From Actinoplanes regularis (GTDB lineage: Bacteria; Actinomycetota; Actinomycetes; Mycobacteriales; Micromonosporaceae), in assembly GCF_900188005.1 (NCBI RefSeq), contig NZ_FZNR01000025.1:57172-121171 (forward strand): 64,000 nt of DNA, read 5' to 3'. Each line of letters starts with the position of its first letter. Position 1 is the stretch's first letter. Shown here in pieces: positions 23,928 through 32,361 of the stretch. The notes beneath the pieces are model-generated. The model worked only from the letters and a program-made list of their open reading frames with translations. It had not been told where the DNA came from and made no database searches. The position numbers and the translations under genes were made by a program.

Positions 23928-25636
23928 CGGGGGAGGACCCAGATGGGGTTGGTGTAGAACCACAGGTCGGCCCAGGGGTCGGCGTCGCCGACCACGTCCA
24001 GCTTCGGGCCGTACGGGTCGATCGCGGCACCCATCAGGCCCGGCTGGGTCCGGTTGCCGTCGGTGCCGCGGACCCGCACGTAGAACGGCTTGTCCAGGCG
24101 GCCCAGGTCGAAGTTGAGCGAGACCCGCCCGTCGCTCTTGTCGATCTCGTAGGACTTGACCACCCGGGTGTTCGGGGTGGTGTACCCGTCCCGGTCGGTG
24201 ACCGGGCCGGTGACGGTGCCGACGATCACGTCGACCCGCTTCAACTTCGGGATGAAGGTCGCCCAGTTCGGGGTGTCCTGCAGCTCGAGGTCGAGGGTCA
24301 GTTCGGTCGACGTGCCCCGCTTGACCCGCAGCACGCCGCCGAGCGGGGTGCCGGTGTGCGGGCGCCGGTCGCCGGTCTGGCGGACCCGGGCGTCCAGGCT
24401 CTTGATCAGGCGGCCGTGGTCGACCCAGACCCGGCCGGCGCGCAGGCCGTCCATCACCGACCGGTAGGAGAACGACCTCGAGCCGACGTTGGTCCGGCCG
24501 TAGTAGCCGGGCCAGAAGTCACCGGCCGTGGTCAGCGTCTTGCCGGTGTAGACCGGGTCGTTGTACCGGCCGTTGGCGTCGAAGTTGCTGTTCGGCCCCC
24601 GGTCGGACTGGTCCAGGTAGACCACGTGCGAGTCCGAGTTGACGGTGATCCACCAGGCTTTGCCTTCGGCGAGCAGGCTGTCCCAGAGGCCGCCGACGGT
24701 CGCGGTCATCCAGTCGAAGCCGCCCCAGGTGCGGTAGCTCTCCAGCGGGTAGCCGGCGAACGACGCGGCCGACGGGTTGTTGTCGTAGTAGCCGCGGGCG
24801 CCGCCCCGGCCGTTCGGGGCCGGGATGCCGGCGGCCTGGTGGCCGGGCGCGCCCTCGAAGCCGATCGCCACCGTCGGGTCGGCGTCCCGCCAGTTACGGA
24901 TCTCGTGCGGGGAGTCGATGCCGCGCCGGGCCGGGTGGTTGGCCAGGAACAGCGCACCCTCGACCTTGCGCTGCCGGACCTGTTCGCCGAGGAACCTGAT
25001 GCCCTCGATGGCCAGCGCCTCGTTCTGGGCGACGGTGTTGGTGGCCGGTAGCAGCGACCCGTCGTACGCGTTCTCGAACCGTTTGAGGACGTCGACCTCG
25101 TTCTTGCCGGGGTGGACGAAGACCGTGGCGTGTTCGGCGCCCGGGATGTTCCACTCCAGGCCCTGGAAGGTCAGCAGATCGCGCAGTTCGGAGCGGGTCT
25201 TGACGATGTCAGGATTCACCTTGTCCACGCCGATCTTGGCGTGGGTGGCGCTGCCGTGGTCGGTGATGACCAGCCAGTCGAGGCCGTACGCCCGGCCGTG
25301 CGCGGCCTGGTCGAGCACCCGGTACTGGGCGTCCGAGCTGTACTGGGTGTGAATGTGGTGATCGCCCGCCAGCCAGCTGAAGCCGCCCTGGTCGAACCCG
25401 CCGCCGGCGCTGTCGTGGGTGTGCGGCAGGCCCGCGGCCGCCGCGGCGCCCGGCCGGGCGAAGACCGACGCGGCCGCCGCGCCCGCGCCGAGCAGGCCGG
25501 CCCCACGCAGGAACTTGCGGCGGGAGTTGTCGGACGGGGAGAGCTCGGAGTCGGGAATGGACAGGTCCAGCGCCTCGGGAACGTCATTCCCGGCGGCTGC
25601 GTCGACAGAGTGATCGTGGTCGTGGCCGTGACCCAT
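23924..25636 (-). CDS. Tat-exported PHP/CehA-type metallohydrolase
   Basis: The 570-residue protein carries a twin-arginine signal (SRRKFLRGAGLLGAG, about residues 38-52, cleavage after the Ala-rich stretch near 70), so it is exported folded. The unusually long N-terminal region before it begins MGHGHDHDHS, which is His-rich. The PHP domain metal motifs are HHIHTQYSSD, VITDHGS, an HPAR site and NSDSH. Such enzymes hydrolyse phosphoesters or related bonds using two or three metals. A beta-rich C-terminal domain follows. The start is ATG at 25636 with AGGAGCG upstream. Confidence 0.87.
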   Translation of the reverse strand: MGHGHDHDHSVDAAAGNDVPEALDLSIPDSELSPSDNSRRKFLRGAGLLGAGAAAASVFARPGAAAAAGLPHTHDSAGGGFDQGGFSWLAGDHHIHTQYSSDAQYRVLDQAAHGRAYGLDWLVITDHGSATHAKIGVDKVNPDIVKTRSELRDLLTFQGLEWNIPGAEHATVFVHPGKNEVDVLKRFENAYDGSLLPATNTVAQNEALAIEGIRFLGEQVRQRKVEGALFLANHPARRGIDSPHEIRNWRDADPTVAIGFEGAPGHQAAGIPAPNGRGGARGYYDNNPSAASFAGYPLESYRTWGGFDWMTATVGGLWDSLLAEGKAWWITVNSDSHVVYLDQSDRGPNSNFDANGRYNDPVYTGKTLTTAGDFWPGYYGRTNVGSRSFSYRSVMDGLRAGRVWVDHGRLIKSLDARVRQTGDRRPHTGTPLGGVLRVKRGTSTELTLDLELQDTPNWATFIPKLKRVDVIVGTVTGPVTDRDGYTTPNTRVVKSYEIDKSDGRVSLNFDLGRLDKPFYVRVRGTDGNRTQPGLMGAAIDPYGPKLDVVGDADPWADLWFYTNPIWVLPR

Positions 25637-25737
25637 GTGGTGCGCTCCTACGAGAGATCGCTCGGGTATCGAGGGTCACCCTGGCGGGGGCAGGTCAACG
25701 TCCACTGTCGAGGTGATGGCCGGGGAACGAACACGCG

Positions 25738-26529
25738 TCAACCGATGACCGGCCGGAACAGGCCCAGGGTGATCGTGACGGCCAGTATCGAGGCCGGTAG
25801 GAGGCCGGCGACGACGACCAGCGCGGTGTCCGCACGGGTGAACCGCTGCAGCCGGGCATGGGTCCGGGCCACCCCGGAGTCGAAGCCCCGCGCGTCCATC
25901 GCCACCGCCAGCCGGACCCCGCGCCGCAACGCGCCGACCAGCAGCGCGAACGCGGTCGAGGCGAAGGCGGCCGGGTTCCAGCCGGTGTCGATCCCGCGGG
26001 CGCGCCGGGCCAGGGTGAGCGTTCGCCACTCCTGGCCGAGCAGGGGCAGCAGCCGGAACGCGGCCAGCGCGCCGATCGCGAACCGCTCCGGCGCGTGAGC
26101 GTTCTGCACCAGCGCGTCGGCCAGGTCGGTCGGGTCGGTGGTGGCGAAGACGACGATGCCGGGGAGCGCGACCGCGAAGATGCGCAGGATCAGCCCGGTC
26201 GCGCTGGACAGCACGCCGGTGGTGACGTCCAGCGGGCCGATCGAGAGCAGCGATTCACCGCCGCGGTCGGCGGCGAACAGCAGCATGCTGACCAAGACTC
26301 CGGCGGCCGCGAGCAGCAGCGGCCAGGCGCGCCGGGCGATCAGGGCCGGGCGGACCCCGAAGAACGGCAGCGCGGCCAGCTCGACCGCCAGTGCGATCGC
26401 CGGGGTGATCGGATCCAGCGTCGCCATCAGCGGCAACGTGAACAGGAGCGCGGCGCCGAGCTTGGCGACGGGATTGCGCCGCGCCAACGGCGCGCCGGAG
26501 GCCGGCACGGGGTCCAGGACGAGGCTCAC
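25738..26529 (-). CDS. ykoC: ECF transporter T component (YkoC-like)
   Basis: The 263-residue membrane protein EcfT couples the two ATPase domains to the substrate-binding S component. It has about five to six hydrophobic segments and the cytoplasmic signatures ARRARGIDTGW and VAMDARGFDSG (the two A-R-G coupling motifs). GTG at 26529 overlaps the ykoD stop by four bases; the longer open frame upstream lies inside ykoD and is rejected. It is the last gene of the TPP-riboswitch operon, so the substrate should be thiamine or a precursor. Confidence 0.9.
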   Translation of the reverse strand: MSLVLDPVPASGAPLARRNPVAKLGAALLFTLPLMATLDPITPAIALAVELAALPFFGVRPALIARRAWPLLLAAAGVLVSMLLFAADRGGESLLSIGPLDVTTGVLSSATGLILRIFAVALPGIVVFATTDPTDLADALVQNAHAPERFAIGALAAFRLLPLLGQEWRTLTLARRARGIDTGWNPAAFASTAFALLVGALRRGVRLAVAMDARGFDSGVARTHARLQRFTRADTALVVVAGLLPASILAVTITLGLFRPVIG

Positions 26530-27929
26530 GGCGCCGGCTCCCCGAGGTTCAAAACCCGATTGGCCAGCGTACGTACGAAATCCTCGTCGTGGGTGACCGC
26601 GACCACGCCGTGCCCCTCGTCGCGCAGCTCCGCCAGCAGCGCGACCAGTTCCAGCCAGGTCCGCCGGTCCTGGCCGAACGTCGGCTCGTCGAGCACCAGC
26701 AGGCGCGGCGCGGTCGCCAGCGCCGTGGCCACGCTCAGCCGCCGGGCCTCCCCGCCGGACAGGGTGTACGGATTGGCCGCCGCCAGCCCGCCCAGGCGCA
26801 GCCGCTGCAACAGCTCGTCCACGACCTGCCGGACCTGTTCGGGGGACCTGCCCAGCCGGCGTGGGCCGAGGGCAAGCTCGTCGGCGACCCGGCCGGTGAC
26901 GAACTGGTGCTCCGGGTTCTGGAAGACCGAGCCGATCCGCCGGGTCAGCGTGCCGGCCCGCCATTTGTGCGGCGGTCGTCGCTCACCGAACGCGGTGATC
27001 CGCCCGGAGCCCGGGGCGAGCAGGCCGCCGAGCAGCAATGCGAGAGTGGACTTGCCGGCACCGTTGGGCCCGGTCACGGCGAGCACCTCACCGGCCCGCG
27101 CCCGCAGTGACACGGCGGGCAGCCGGCCCGGGACGGCGACCTGCTCCGTACGTACCAAATCGGTGGTTGTCTCGATCTGTGCGACGCGCGACGGTAGGTG
27201 GCGGCCCGGCACCCAGACGCCCTCCTCGGCGAGATCTTCGCCGCAGGCGGCGAAGATCGCCTCGGGCGTGCCGTCGGCGCGCACCCCGCCACCCGGCTCG
27301 ATCACCACCACCCGGTCCACCAGCGGCAACGCCTCGGCGACGCGGTGCTCGACGATGATCACCGTGGTCTCCGGGGCGGCCGCGCGGGCGATGGCGGCCC
27401 GGATCAGCGCGGCGCCGCGCGGGTCCAGGTTGGCGGTCGGCTCGTCGAGCAGCAGCAGGCCGGGACGCGCGGCGATCACCCCGGCGAGGGCGAGGCGCTG
27501 CGCCTCGCCGCCGGAGAGGGTGCCGGTCGGGCGATCGACCGGGTACGGAAAACCGACCCGCTCCAGCGCCTCGTCGACCCGGGGCCAGATCTCTTCCGCG
27601 GGTACGCCCCGGTTCTCCAGCCCGAACGCCACGTCGTCGCCGGAGCGGGCCATCACCAGCTGGGTCTGCGGATCCTGGAAGAGGATGCCGACCCGGTCCC
27701 GGGCCTTGCGCGGCTCCAGCCCGTCGATCTCGATGGTGCCCTCGGACTCGCCCGAGTCCTCCGGCAGCAGCCCGGCCAGCGCGGCGAGCAGGGTGCTCTT
27801 GCCCGCGCCGGAAGCACCGAGCAGGAGCACCCGTTCGCCGTGCCGGACCGTCAGGTCCAGGCCGCGGACCGCCCAGGCGCGACGGCCCGCGTGCCGCCAT
27901 CCGAACCCGCGCAGCGCAACCTCGGACAT
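26526..27929 (-). CDS. ykoD: ECF transporter duplicated ATPase (YkoD-like)
   Basis: The 467-residue protein carries two fused ABC ATPase domains. Domain 1 has Walker A GASGAGKST, signature LSGGEAQRLALAG and Walker B LLLLDEPTANLD. Domain 2 has GPNGAGKST, LSGGEARRLSVAT and LLVLDEPTFGQD. This single-chain arrangement is typical of the YkoEDC thiamine-precursor transporter. ATG at 27929 starts MSEVALRGF; the longer frame beyond it overlaps ykoE. It lies 23 bases downstream of ykoE and overlaps ykoC. Confidence 0.93.
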   Translation of the reverse strand: MSEVALRGFGWRHAGRRAWAVRGLDLTVRHGERVLLLGASGAGKSTLLAALAGLLPEDSGESEGTIEIDGLEPRKARDRVGILFQDPQTQLVMARSGDDVAFGLENRGVPAEEIWPRVDEALERVGFPYPVDRPTGTLSGGEAQRLALAGVIAARPGLLLLDEPTANLDPRGAALIRAAIARAAAPETTVIIVEHRVAEALPLVDRVVVIEPGGGVRADGTPEAIFAACGEDLAEEGVWVPGRHLPSRVAQIETTTDLVRTEQVAVPGRLPAVSLRARAGEVLAVTGPNGAGKSTLALLLGGLLAPGSGRITAFGERRPPHKWRAGTLTRRIGSVFQNPEHQFVTGRVADELALGPRRLGRSPEQVRQVVDELLQRLRLGGLAAANPYTLSGGEARRLSVATALATAPRLLVLDEPTFGQDRRTWLELVALLAELRDEGHGVVAVTHDEDFVRTLANRVLNLGEPAP

Positions 27930-27952
27930 CAGCCGGAGACCTCGGGCATCGG

Positions 27953-28531
27953 CTAGATCAGCGCCCGCTGCCGGCCGGCCTCGAACCGGTCGAGCACCCC
28001 GGTCGGGACCAGCGCGCGGACCAGCAGCCACCCGCCGGCGCCGGCGAGCACCGTGGCGCTGACGACGGTGATCAGGGCGTAGGGGACCCGGTAGCTCCAG
28101 AGCTCGTAGGCGTAGGTCCAGACGAACCAGTCGAAGACCGCGGCCACCACACCGGCGAGGGCCCCGGACAGCAGCCCCACCGGGAGGGTGAAGACCCGGT
28201 ACCGGAACAGCGCGAACGCCAGCTCCGCGCCGAGCCCCTGCGCCGCGCCCTGGAAGATCACCATGGCACCCCACTTGTTGCCCAGCAGTGCGGAGATGAT
28301 CGCGGCGACGGTCTCGGTGAAGAACGCGGCGCCCGGCTTACGGATGATCAGCCCACTCAGCACGGCGGGCAGGAACCACATCCCGTAGAGGACGGTCTGT
28401 GCGGGCGGATAGAACAGGAAAAGGTTCTCGGTGGCGACCCAGACGGTGTCCCAGGCCCAGAAGACGACGCCGAACGCCACGGCGATGACGGCGGCGATCA
28501 CGATGTCCATCGTGCGCCATCTGCTCTTCAT
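27953..28531 (-). CDS. ykoE: ECF transporter S component for thiamine precursor (YkoE-like)
   Basis: This 192-residue integral membrane protein has about five to six helices (DIVIAAVIAVAFGVVFWAW, then NLFLFYPPAQTVLYGMWFLP and others) and acts as the substrate-binding subunit. The second of two close ATGs (28531, MKSRWRTMD) is chosen because the GGGAGG site lies 7 bases before it but only 1 base before the first. A TPP riboswitch directly upstream identifies the substrate as thiamine or its hydroxymethylpyrimidine precursor. It is the first gene of ykoE-ykoD-ykoC. Confidence 0.9.
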   Translation of the reverse strand: MKSRWRTMDIVIAAVIAVAFGVVFWAWDTVWVATENLFLFYPPAQTVLYGMWFLPAVLSGLIIRKPGAAFFTETVAAIISALLGNKWGAMVIFQGAAQGLGAELAFALFRYRVFTLPVGLLSGALAGVVAAVFDWFVWTYAYELWSYRVPYALITVVSATVLAGAGGWLLVRALVPTGVLDRFEAGRQRALI

Positions 28532-28603
28532 ATCCATGCCTCCCAGCGGGTACCGGGAGGAGACGCACGCCATCGGTGAACATGACGCGGCTGGAGAAGA
28601 CCG

Positions 28604-28684
28604 AACTTCCTGCGCTGGCATTACCCAGATCAGGTACGAGGGTCTGCGGACGAACCGCACTCTCAGCGCTGTGCGCTCCCCTGT
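28604..28684 (-). promoter_or_regulatory. TPP riboswitch (THI element)
   Basis: On the minus strand the conserved THI-box blocks appear in order: GGGGAGC, GCTGAGAGT, GACCCT, ACCTGATCTGGGTAATGCC and AGCGCAGGAA. They form the P1-P5 layout of the thiamine pyrophosphate aptamer. It is 73 bases before the ykoE start. In actinobacteria it usually acts by sequestering the ribosome site when TPP is bound, so ykoEDC should be off when thiamine is plentiful. Confidence 0.97.
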
Positions 28685-28751
28685 CGGATTGCATGTGCTT
28701 CGATGACGCTAACACCTGGTAGGCGGGTATGGCACAGGCAGGAGGGTTCGG

Positions 28752-29567
28752 ATGCAGGTCGAGGCCCGGGGGTTGACGTTCGAGGTGGCCGAGGGGGGAC
28801 CGGCGGACGGGCAGCCGGTGCTCCTGCTGCACGGCTTCCCGCAGGACCGCCGGGAGTTCGATCTCCTGCTGCCGCGACTGCACGCGGCGGGACTGCGGAC
28901 GTACGCGATGGACCAGCGGGGTTACTCGCCCGGCGCCCGTCCGTCCGGGGTCCGGTCGTACCGGATCGGTGAGGCCGTCGCCGACGTGCCCGCCGTGCTC
29001 GACGCCCTCGGCCTGGAATCGGCGCACCTGGTCGGGCACGACTGGGGCGCCCAGGTCGCCTGGGCGGTCGCCGGTCGGCACCCGGAGCGCGTCCGCACCC
29101 TGACCGCGGTCTCGGTGCCGCACCCGCGGGCGATGCGGCTCGCGCTGCGGGTCCGGCCGTCACAGCGGGCCCGCCTCGCCTACTTCCCGGTGTTCCGCAG
29201 CCCGGCGGCGGAGCGACTGCTGCTCGGCGGGGGCGCGCTGGGGATGCGCAGGATGCTCGGCCGGATCGGGCCGCGGGCCGACCTCTACGTCAAGGCGATG
29301 CGCGAGCCGGGCCGGCTGACCACCGCGCTGAACTGGTACCGCGCGTTCCGCTCGGAGGATCTCGCCGACCTCGGCGAGATCACCGTGCCGACGACGTACG
29401 TGTGGAGCGACCGGGACGGGGTGGTCGGGCTGACCGCCGCGCTGCGGACCGCCGACTGGGTGCGCGGGGATTACCAGTTGGTCGCGATGCGCGGCGTCGG
29501 CCACTGGGTGGCCGAGGAGGCGCCCCGGGAGCTGGCCGACGCGGTCCTGGCACGTATCGGCGTTTGA
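28752..29567 (+). CDS. Alpha/beta hydrolase, epoxide hydrolase-like
   Basis: The 271-residue alpha/beta hydrolase has LLLHGFPQDRREF (oxyanion hole), nucleophile elbow VGHDWGAQVAW with Asp97, an acid in YVWSDRDGVVG and catalytic His near 251 (GVGHWV). The Asp nucleophile puts it with epoxide hydrolases and haloalkane dehalogenases rather than serine esterases. In contrast to the hydrolase at 3.5 kb, its catalytic residues are all intact. It is divergent from the thiamine operon. Confidence 0.9.
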   Translation: MQVEARGLTFEVAEGGPADGQPVLLLHGFPQDRREFDLLLPRLHAAGLRTYAMDQRGYSPGARPSGVRSYRIGEAVADVPAVLDALGLESAHLVGHDWGAQVAWAVAGRHPERVRTLTAVSVPHPRAMRLALRVRPSQRARLAYFPVFRSPAAERLLLGGGALGMRRMLGRIGPRADLYVKAMREPGRLTTALNWYRAFRSEDLADLGEITVPTTYVWSDRDGVVGLTAALRTADWVRGDYQLVAMRGVGHWVAEEAPRELADAVLARIGV

Positions 29568-29598
29568 CCATGACCGTGGCTGGGAACGCTGGCTGAGC

Positions 29599-30135
29599 AT
29601 GGCCCCCTCGTCGAAGGAAACCGAGAAGCAGCGTTGGGACCGTAACTTCGCGGACCTGCTGCAGGAGCTGCGCGTCGCGCAGACCGGCATGCAGATTCTC
29701 TTCGCCTTCCTGCTGACCCTGCCGTTCTCCAGCGGCTTCCCGAAAGCCACCTTCTTCCAGAAGGACGTGTACATGGTGGCCCTGATCAGCGCGGCCTTCG
29801 CGACCGCGCTGATCATCTCGCCGGTGGCGTTCCACCGGGCGCTGTTCCGCCAGGGCCGCAAACCCGAGCTGGTCCGCTACGCGCACCGGATGGCGACCAG
29901 CGGGCTGGCCTGCATGCTGGTGTCGATGGTCAGCAGCGTCCTGCTGGTCACCGACTATGTGCTGCACGCGCGCTGGGCGGTGGTGCTCACCGCGGTGGCC
30001 GCCGGCTGGTTCGCCACGTTCTGGGTGATCCTGCCGATCACCCACCGCAACTGGGGTGAGGACGAGGACAAGGACGGTTTCGTCCTGGACGACTCGCCGG
30101 TCAGCGTTTCGATCGGTGCAGACCGAGACGCTTGA
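29599..30135 (+). CDS. DUF6328 family membrane protein
   Basis: The 178-residue protein has an N-terminal amphipathic stretch (NFADLLQELRVAQTGMQILF) and four hydrophobic helices. It matches the actinobacterial DUF6328 pattern (FQKDVYMVALISAAFATAL, ISPVAFHRALFRQGRK). It has an acidic C-terminal tail. Function is unknown. The start is ATG at 29599, 31 bases after the hydrolase. The 3' end overlaps a convergent gene by 35 bases. Confidence 0.85.
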   Translation: MAPSSKETEKQRWDRNFADLLQELRVAQTGMQILFAFLLTLPFSSGFPKATFFQKDVYMVALISAAFATALIISPVAFHRALFRQGRKPELVRYAHRMATSGLACMLVSMVSSVLLVTDYVLHARWAVVLTAVAAGWFATFWVILPITHRNWGEDEDKDGFVLDDSPVSVSIGADRDA

Positions 30136-30709
30136 GCTCCAGCTCGGCGAGCGCGTCGACCGCCGCGGCGTCACCGGCCCGCCAGCTCTGCGCGATGTCC
30201 GGGCCCAGTTTCGTCAGCTCGCTCAGCGGGCGGGAGGCCAGCGCCCGGAGCGCCAGCAGATCCCGGCCGGCCGGCTCGTCGCGGACCGAGATCGCCGCCG
30301 AGGCGCGGCGGATCCAGCGCAGCCGCAGCGGCAGCCAGAGGAAGAGCACCAGCGCCAGCGGCACCGCGACCGCCATCGACGGCAGGATCAGCGCCAGCTT
30401 GTCGACCAGTTCCTGCTGCTGGTGGCCGGCGTCGGCGATCGACCGGGCGGCGTCGGCGGCCCCGGTGAACGGCTTGGTGAGCTCGTCGCCGACCAGCGGC
30501 ACGCGGCCCACCTTGCCGCCGGCCTCGGCCAGGTTGTCGGCGATGCCGTTGCCCGCGCTCTCCAGCTTCACGCCCGGGACGGCCAGCAACTCCACCGTGT
30601 CGTGGACCCAGATCGCGACCCGGACCCACAGGTAGATCCAGAAGACGATCAGAAGGTCGGTGATCAGTTGGCGGGCGGCGGTCGGAACCCGGTCGGCATA
30701 GAACTTCAC
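30101..30709 (-). CDS. Hypothetical two-helix membrane protein
   Basis: The 202-residue protein has two hydrophobic helices (LLIVFWIYLWVRVAIWV near the N-terminus and LPSMAVAVPLALVLFLWLPL in the middle). They flank a polar loop of about 75 residues that is likely extracytoplasmic; a cytoplasmic alpha-helical tail follows. I do not recognise the family. GTG at 30709 is chosen because a GAGG lies about 9 bases upstream; the ATG at 30745 is an alternative. It overlaps DUF6328 convergently. Confidence 0.75.
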   Translation of the reverse strand: MKFYADRVPTAARQLITDLLIVFWIYLWVRVAIWVHDTVELLAVPGVKLESAGNGIADNLAEAGGKVGRVPLVGDELTKPFTGAADAARSIADAGHQQQELVDKLALILPSMAVAVPLALVLFLWLPLRLRWIRRASAAISVRDEPAGRDLLALRALASRPLSELTKLGPDIAQSWRAGDAAAVDALAELELKRLGLHRSKR

Positions 30710-30762
30710 AAGCGAAAGCCTCGCATCCGGGCGTCGGCGTCGCATCCCGCCCGGCGGTGGAA

Positions 30763-31170
30763 TTACCCGGCCTTCGCGCCACACTCCGGACAGGTACCGA
30801 AGATCTCCAGGGTGTGCGCGACGTCCACGAAGCCGTGCTCACCGGCCACCTTGTCGGCCCACGACTCGACCGCCGGGCCGAGCACCTCGACCGTCCGCCC
30901 GCAGGAGCGGCACACCAGATGGTGGTGATGTCCCTGGCTGCACCGCCGGTAGAGGTGCTCGCCGCCCGGTGGGCGCATCACGTCCACCTCGCCGGCGTCG
31001 GCCAGCCCCTGCAGGGTCCGGTACACCGTGGTCAGCCCGACCCGCTCGCCCCGGTCACGCAGTATCGCGTGCAGGTCCTGCGCGCTGTGGAAACCCTCGG
31101 TCTCGGCGAGCACGGCGCTCACCGCGCTCCGCTGCTTGGTGTTGCGCTGGGCGGTGCTCTCCGGGTTCAC
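30763..31170 (-). CDS. zur: Zinc uptake regulator Zur (Fur family)
   Basis: The 135-residue Fur-family repressor has a winged helix with GLTTVYRTLQGLADAG (about 45-60). The HHHHLVC metal region follows, and a structural zinc site is built from CRSC (87-90) and CPEC (127-130). With zinc bound it should repress zinc-uptake genes, here znuA, whose promoter carries a perfect Zur box. GTG at 31170 has GGGAG upstream and overlaps the arsR stop (GTGA). This arsR-zur pair matches smtB-furB (Rv2358-Rv2359) of M. tuberculosis. Confidence 0.93.
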   Translation of the reverse strand: MNPESTAQRNTKQRSAVSAVLAETEGFHSAQDLHAILRDRGERVGLTTVYRTLQGLADAGEVDVMRPPGGEHLYRRCSQGHHHHLVCRSCGRTVEVLGPAVESWADKVAGEHGFVDVAHTLEIFGTCPECGAKAG

Positions 31171-31466
31171 AATCGGTTCTCCCTCGTATGGCTCACGGCA
31201 TCGGCGACGATGTGCGCGATGTGTTCGTCCACCAGGGAGTATGCGATCTCCCGGCCGCGCCGCACACCTCGCACCACGCCGGCTCCGCGTAACACCCGCA
31301 GATGCTGGGAGACCAGCGGCTGCGGGGCACCGAGTTGTGAGACCAGATCGTGCACACAACGTTCGCCCGCTCCGAGCTCCGCGACTATGGCGATCCGGAT
31401 CGGGGCGGACAGCGCCCGCAGCAGCGCGCCCGCGGCTTCGTACGCTTCGTAACCGGTGTCCGTCAT
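31167..31466 (-). CDS. ArsR/SmtB-family zinc-sensing repressor
   Basis: The 99-residue ArsR-type winged-helix protein has recognition helix PQPLVSQHLRVLRGAG. The C-terminal helix carries the complete alpha-5 metal site D80-x-H82-x10-H93-x2-E96, the zinc/cobalt-sensing signature of SmtB and CzrA. No alpha-3N Cys motif is present. It should release DNA when zinc is high. In mycobacteria the equivalent protein represses the smtB-zur transcript at low zinc. It is 30 bases downstream of znuB and overlaps zur. Confidence 0.92.
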   Translation of the reverse strand: MTDTGYEAYEAAGALLRALSAPIRIAIVAELGAGERCVHDLVSQLGAPQPLVSQHLRVLRGAGVVRGVRRGREIAYSLVDEHIAHIVADAVSHTRENRL

Positions 31467-31496
31467 GCTGCGGACCACCGTACCGCGCGTTCCGGC

Positions 31497-32360
31497 TCAG
31501 GCATTCAGCACGACGTCCGGAGGCTCGACGTGAGTCGCCGGCGTGGCCCTGCGCCGGCGGTGCCGCAGCGCGCTCGCCGCGGTGGTGAGCAGGAACGCGG
31601 CCAGGGCCAGCAGCACCGTGGTGGCGCCGGGCGCGGTGTCGATCTCGCCGGAGAGCACCACCCCGGCTCCGGCCGCGCAGACCCCGATCAGCATGGCCAC
31701 CGCCATGGTCGACCGGAACCCGCGGGTCAGCTGCTGGGCGGCCGCGACCGGGACCACCATCAGCGCGGAGACCAGCAGCAGGCCCACGGTGCGCATGGCG
31801 ATGGTCACGGTCACCGCGGTGGTCACCGCGAGCAGGAGGTTGAGGGTGCGTACCGGCAGGCCGCTGACCCGGGCGTACTCCTCGTCGTTGCAGAGCGCGA
31901 ACAGGGCCGGCCGGAACACCAGCATCGCGGCCAGCACGGCCGAGCCCAGCCCGGCGATCACCGCGATGTCCTGCGGCGACGTGGTTATCAGCGAGCCGAA
32001 GAGGTACTGCATCAGGCTGGCGTTGCCGGCGTCGTCGGAGAGCCCGACCAGGACCACGCCGCCCGCGATGCCGCCGTAGAAGAGCAGGGCCAGGGCCAGG
32101 TCGCCGCTGGTGCGGCCGCGCTCGCGGACCAGTTCGACAGCGACCGCGCCGATCACCGAGACCACCACCGCGGTGAGCACCGGTGACCGGTGGGTGAGCA
32201 GGCCCACGCCGACACCGGTGAGCGCCACGTGCCCGATCCCGTCCCCGATCAGGGAGAGCCGCCGCTGCACCAGGTAGATACCGAGCGCCGGGGCGGCCAA
32301 GCCGATGATCAGGGCGCCGGCCAGGGCCCGCAACATGAAGGGGTACGTCAGGAGGTCCAT
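31497..32360 (-). CDS. znuB: Zinc ABC transporter permease ZnuB
   Basis: The 287-residue permease belongs to the ABC-3 metal family and has about eight transmembrane helices (LAGALIIGLAAPALGIYLVQ begins it). GDGIGHVALTGVGVG is the conserved loop and VSALMVVPVAAAQQ the late helix. It forms the membrane channel for ZnuA-delivered zinc. It starts one base after znuC ends. The basic C-terminal tail is RHRRRRATP. Confidence 0.94.
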   Translation of the reverse strand: MDLLTYPFMLRALAGALIIGLAAPALGIYLVQRRLSLIGDGIGHVALTGVGVGLLTHRSPVLTAVVVSVIGAVAVELVRERGRTSGDLALALLFYGGIAGGVVLVGLSDDAGNASLMQYLFGSLITTSPQDIAVIAGLGSAVLAAMLVFRPALFALCNDEEYARVSGLPVRTLNLLLAVTTAVTVTIAMRTVGLLLVSALMVVPVAAAQQLTRGFRSTMAVAMLIGVCAAGAGVVLSGEIDTAPGATTVLLALAAFLLTTAASALRHRRRRATPATHVEPPDVVLNA

Positions 32361-32361
32361 G

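Noticed and set aside
25738..26964. 408-codon EcfT with long N-terminus
   Set aside because: The first ~145 codons overlap ykoD in another frame; the GTG at 26529 overlapping the ykoD stop fits the family length.
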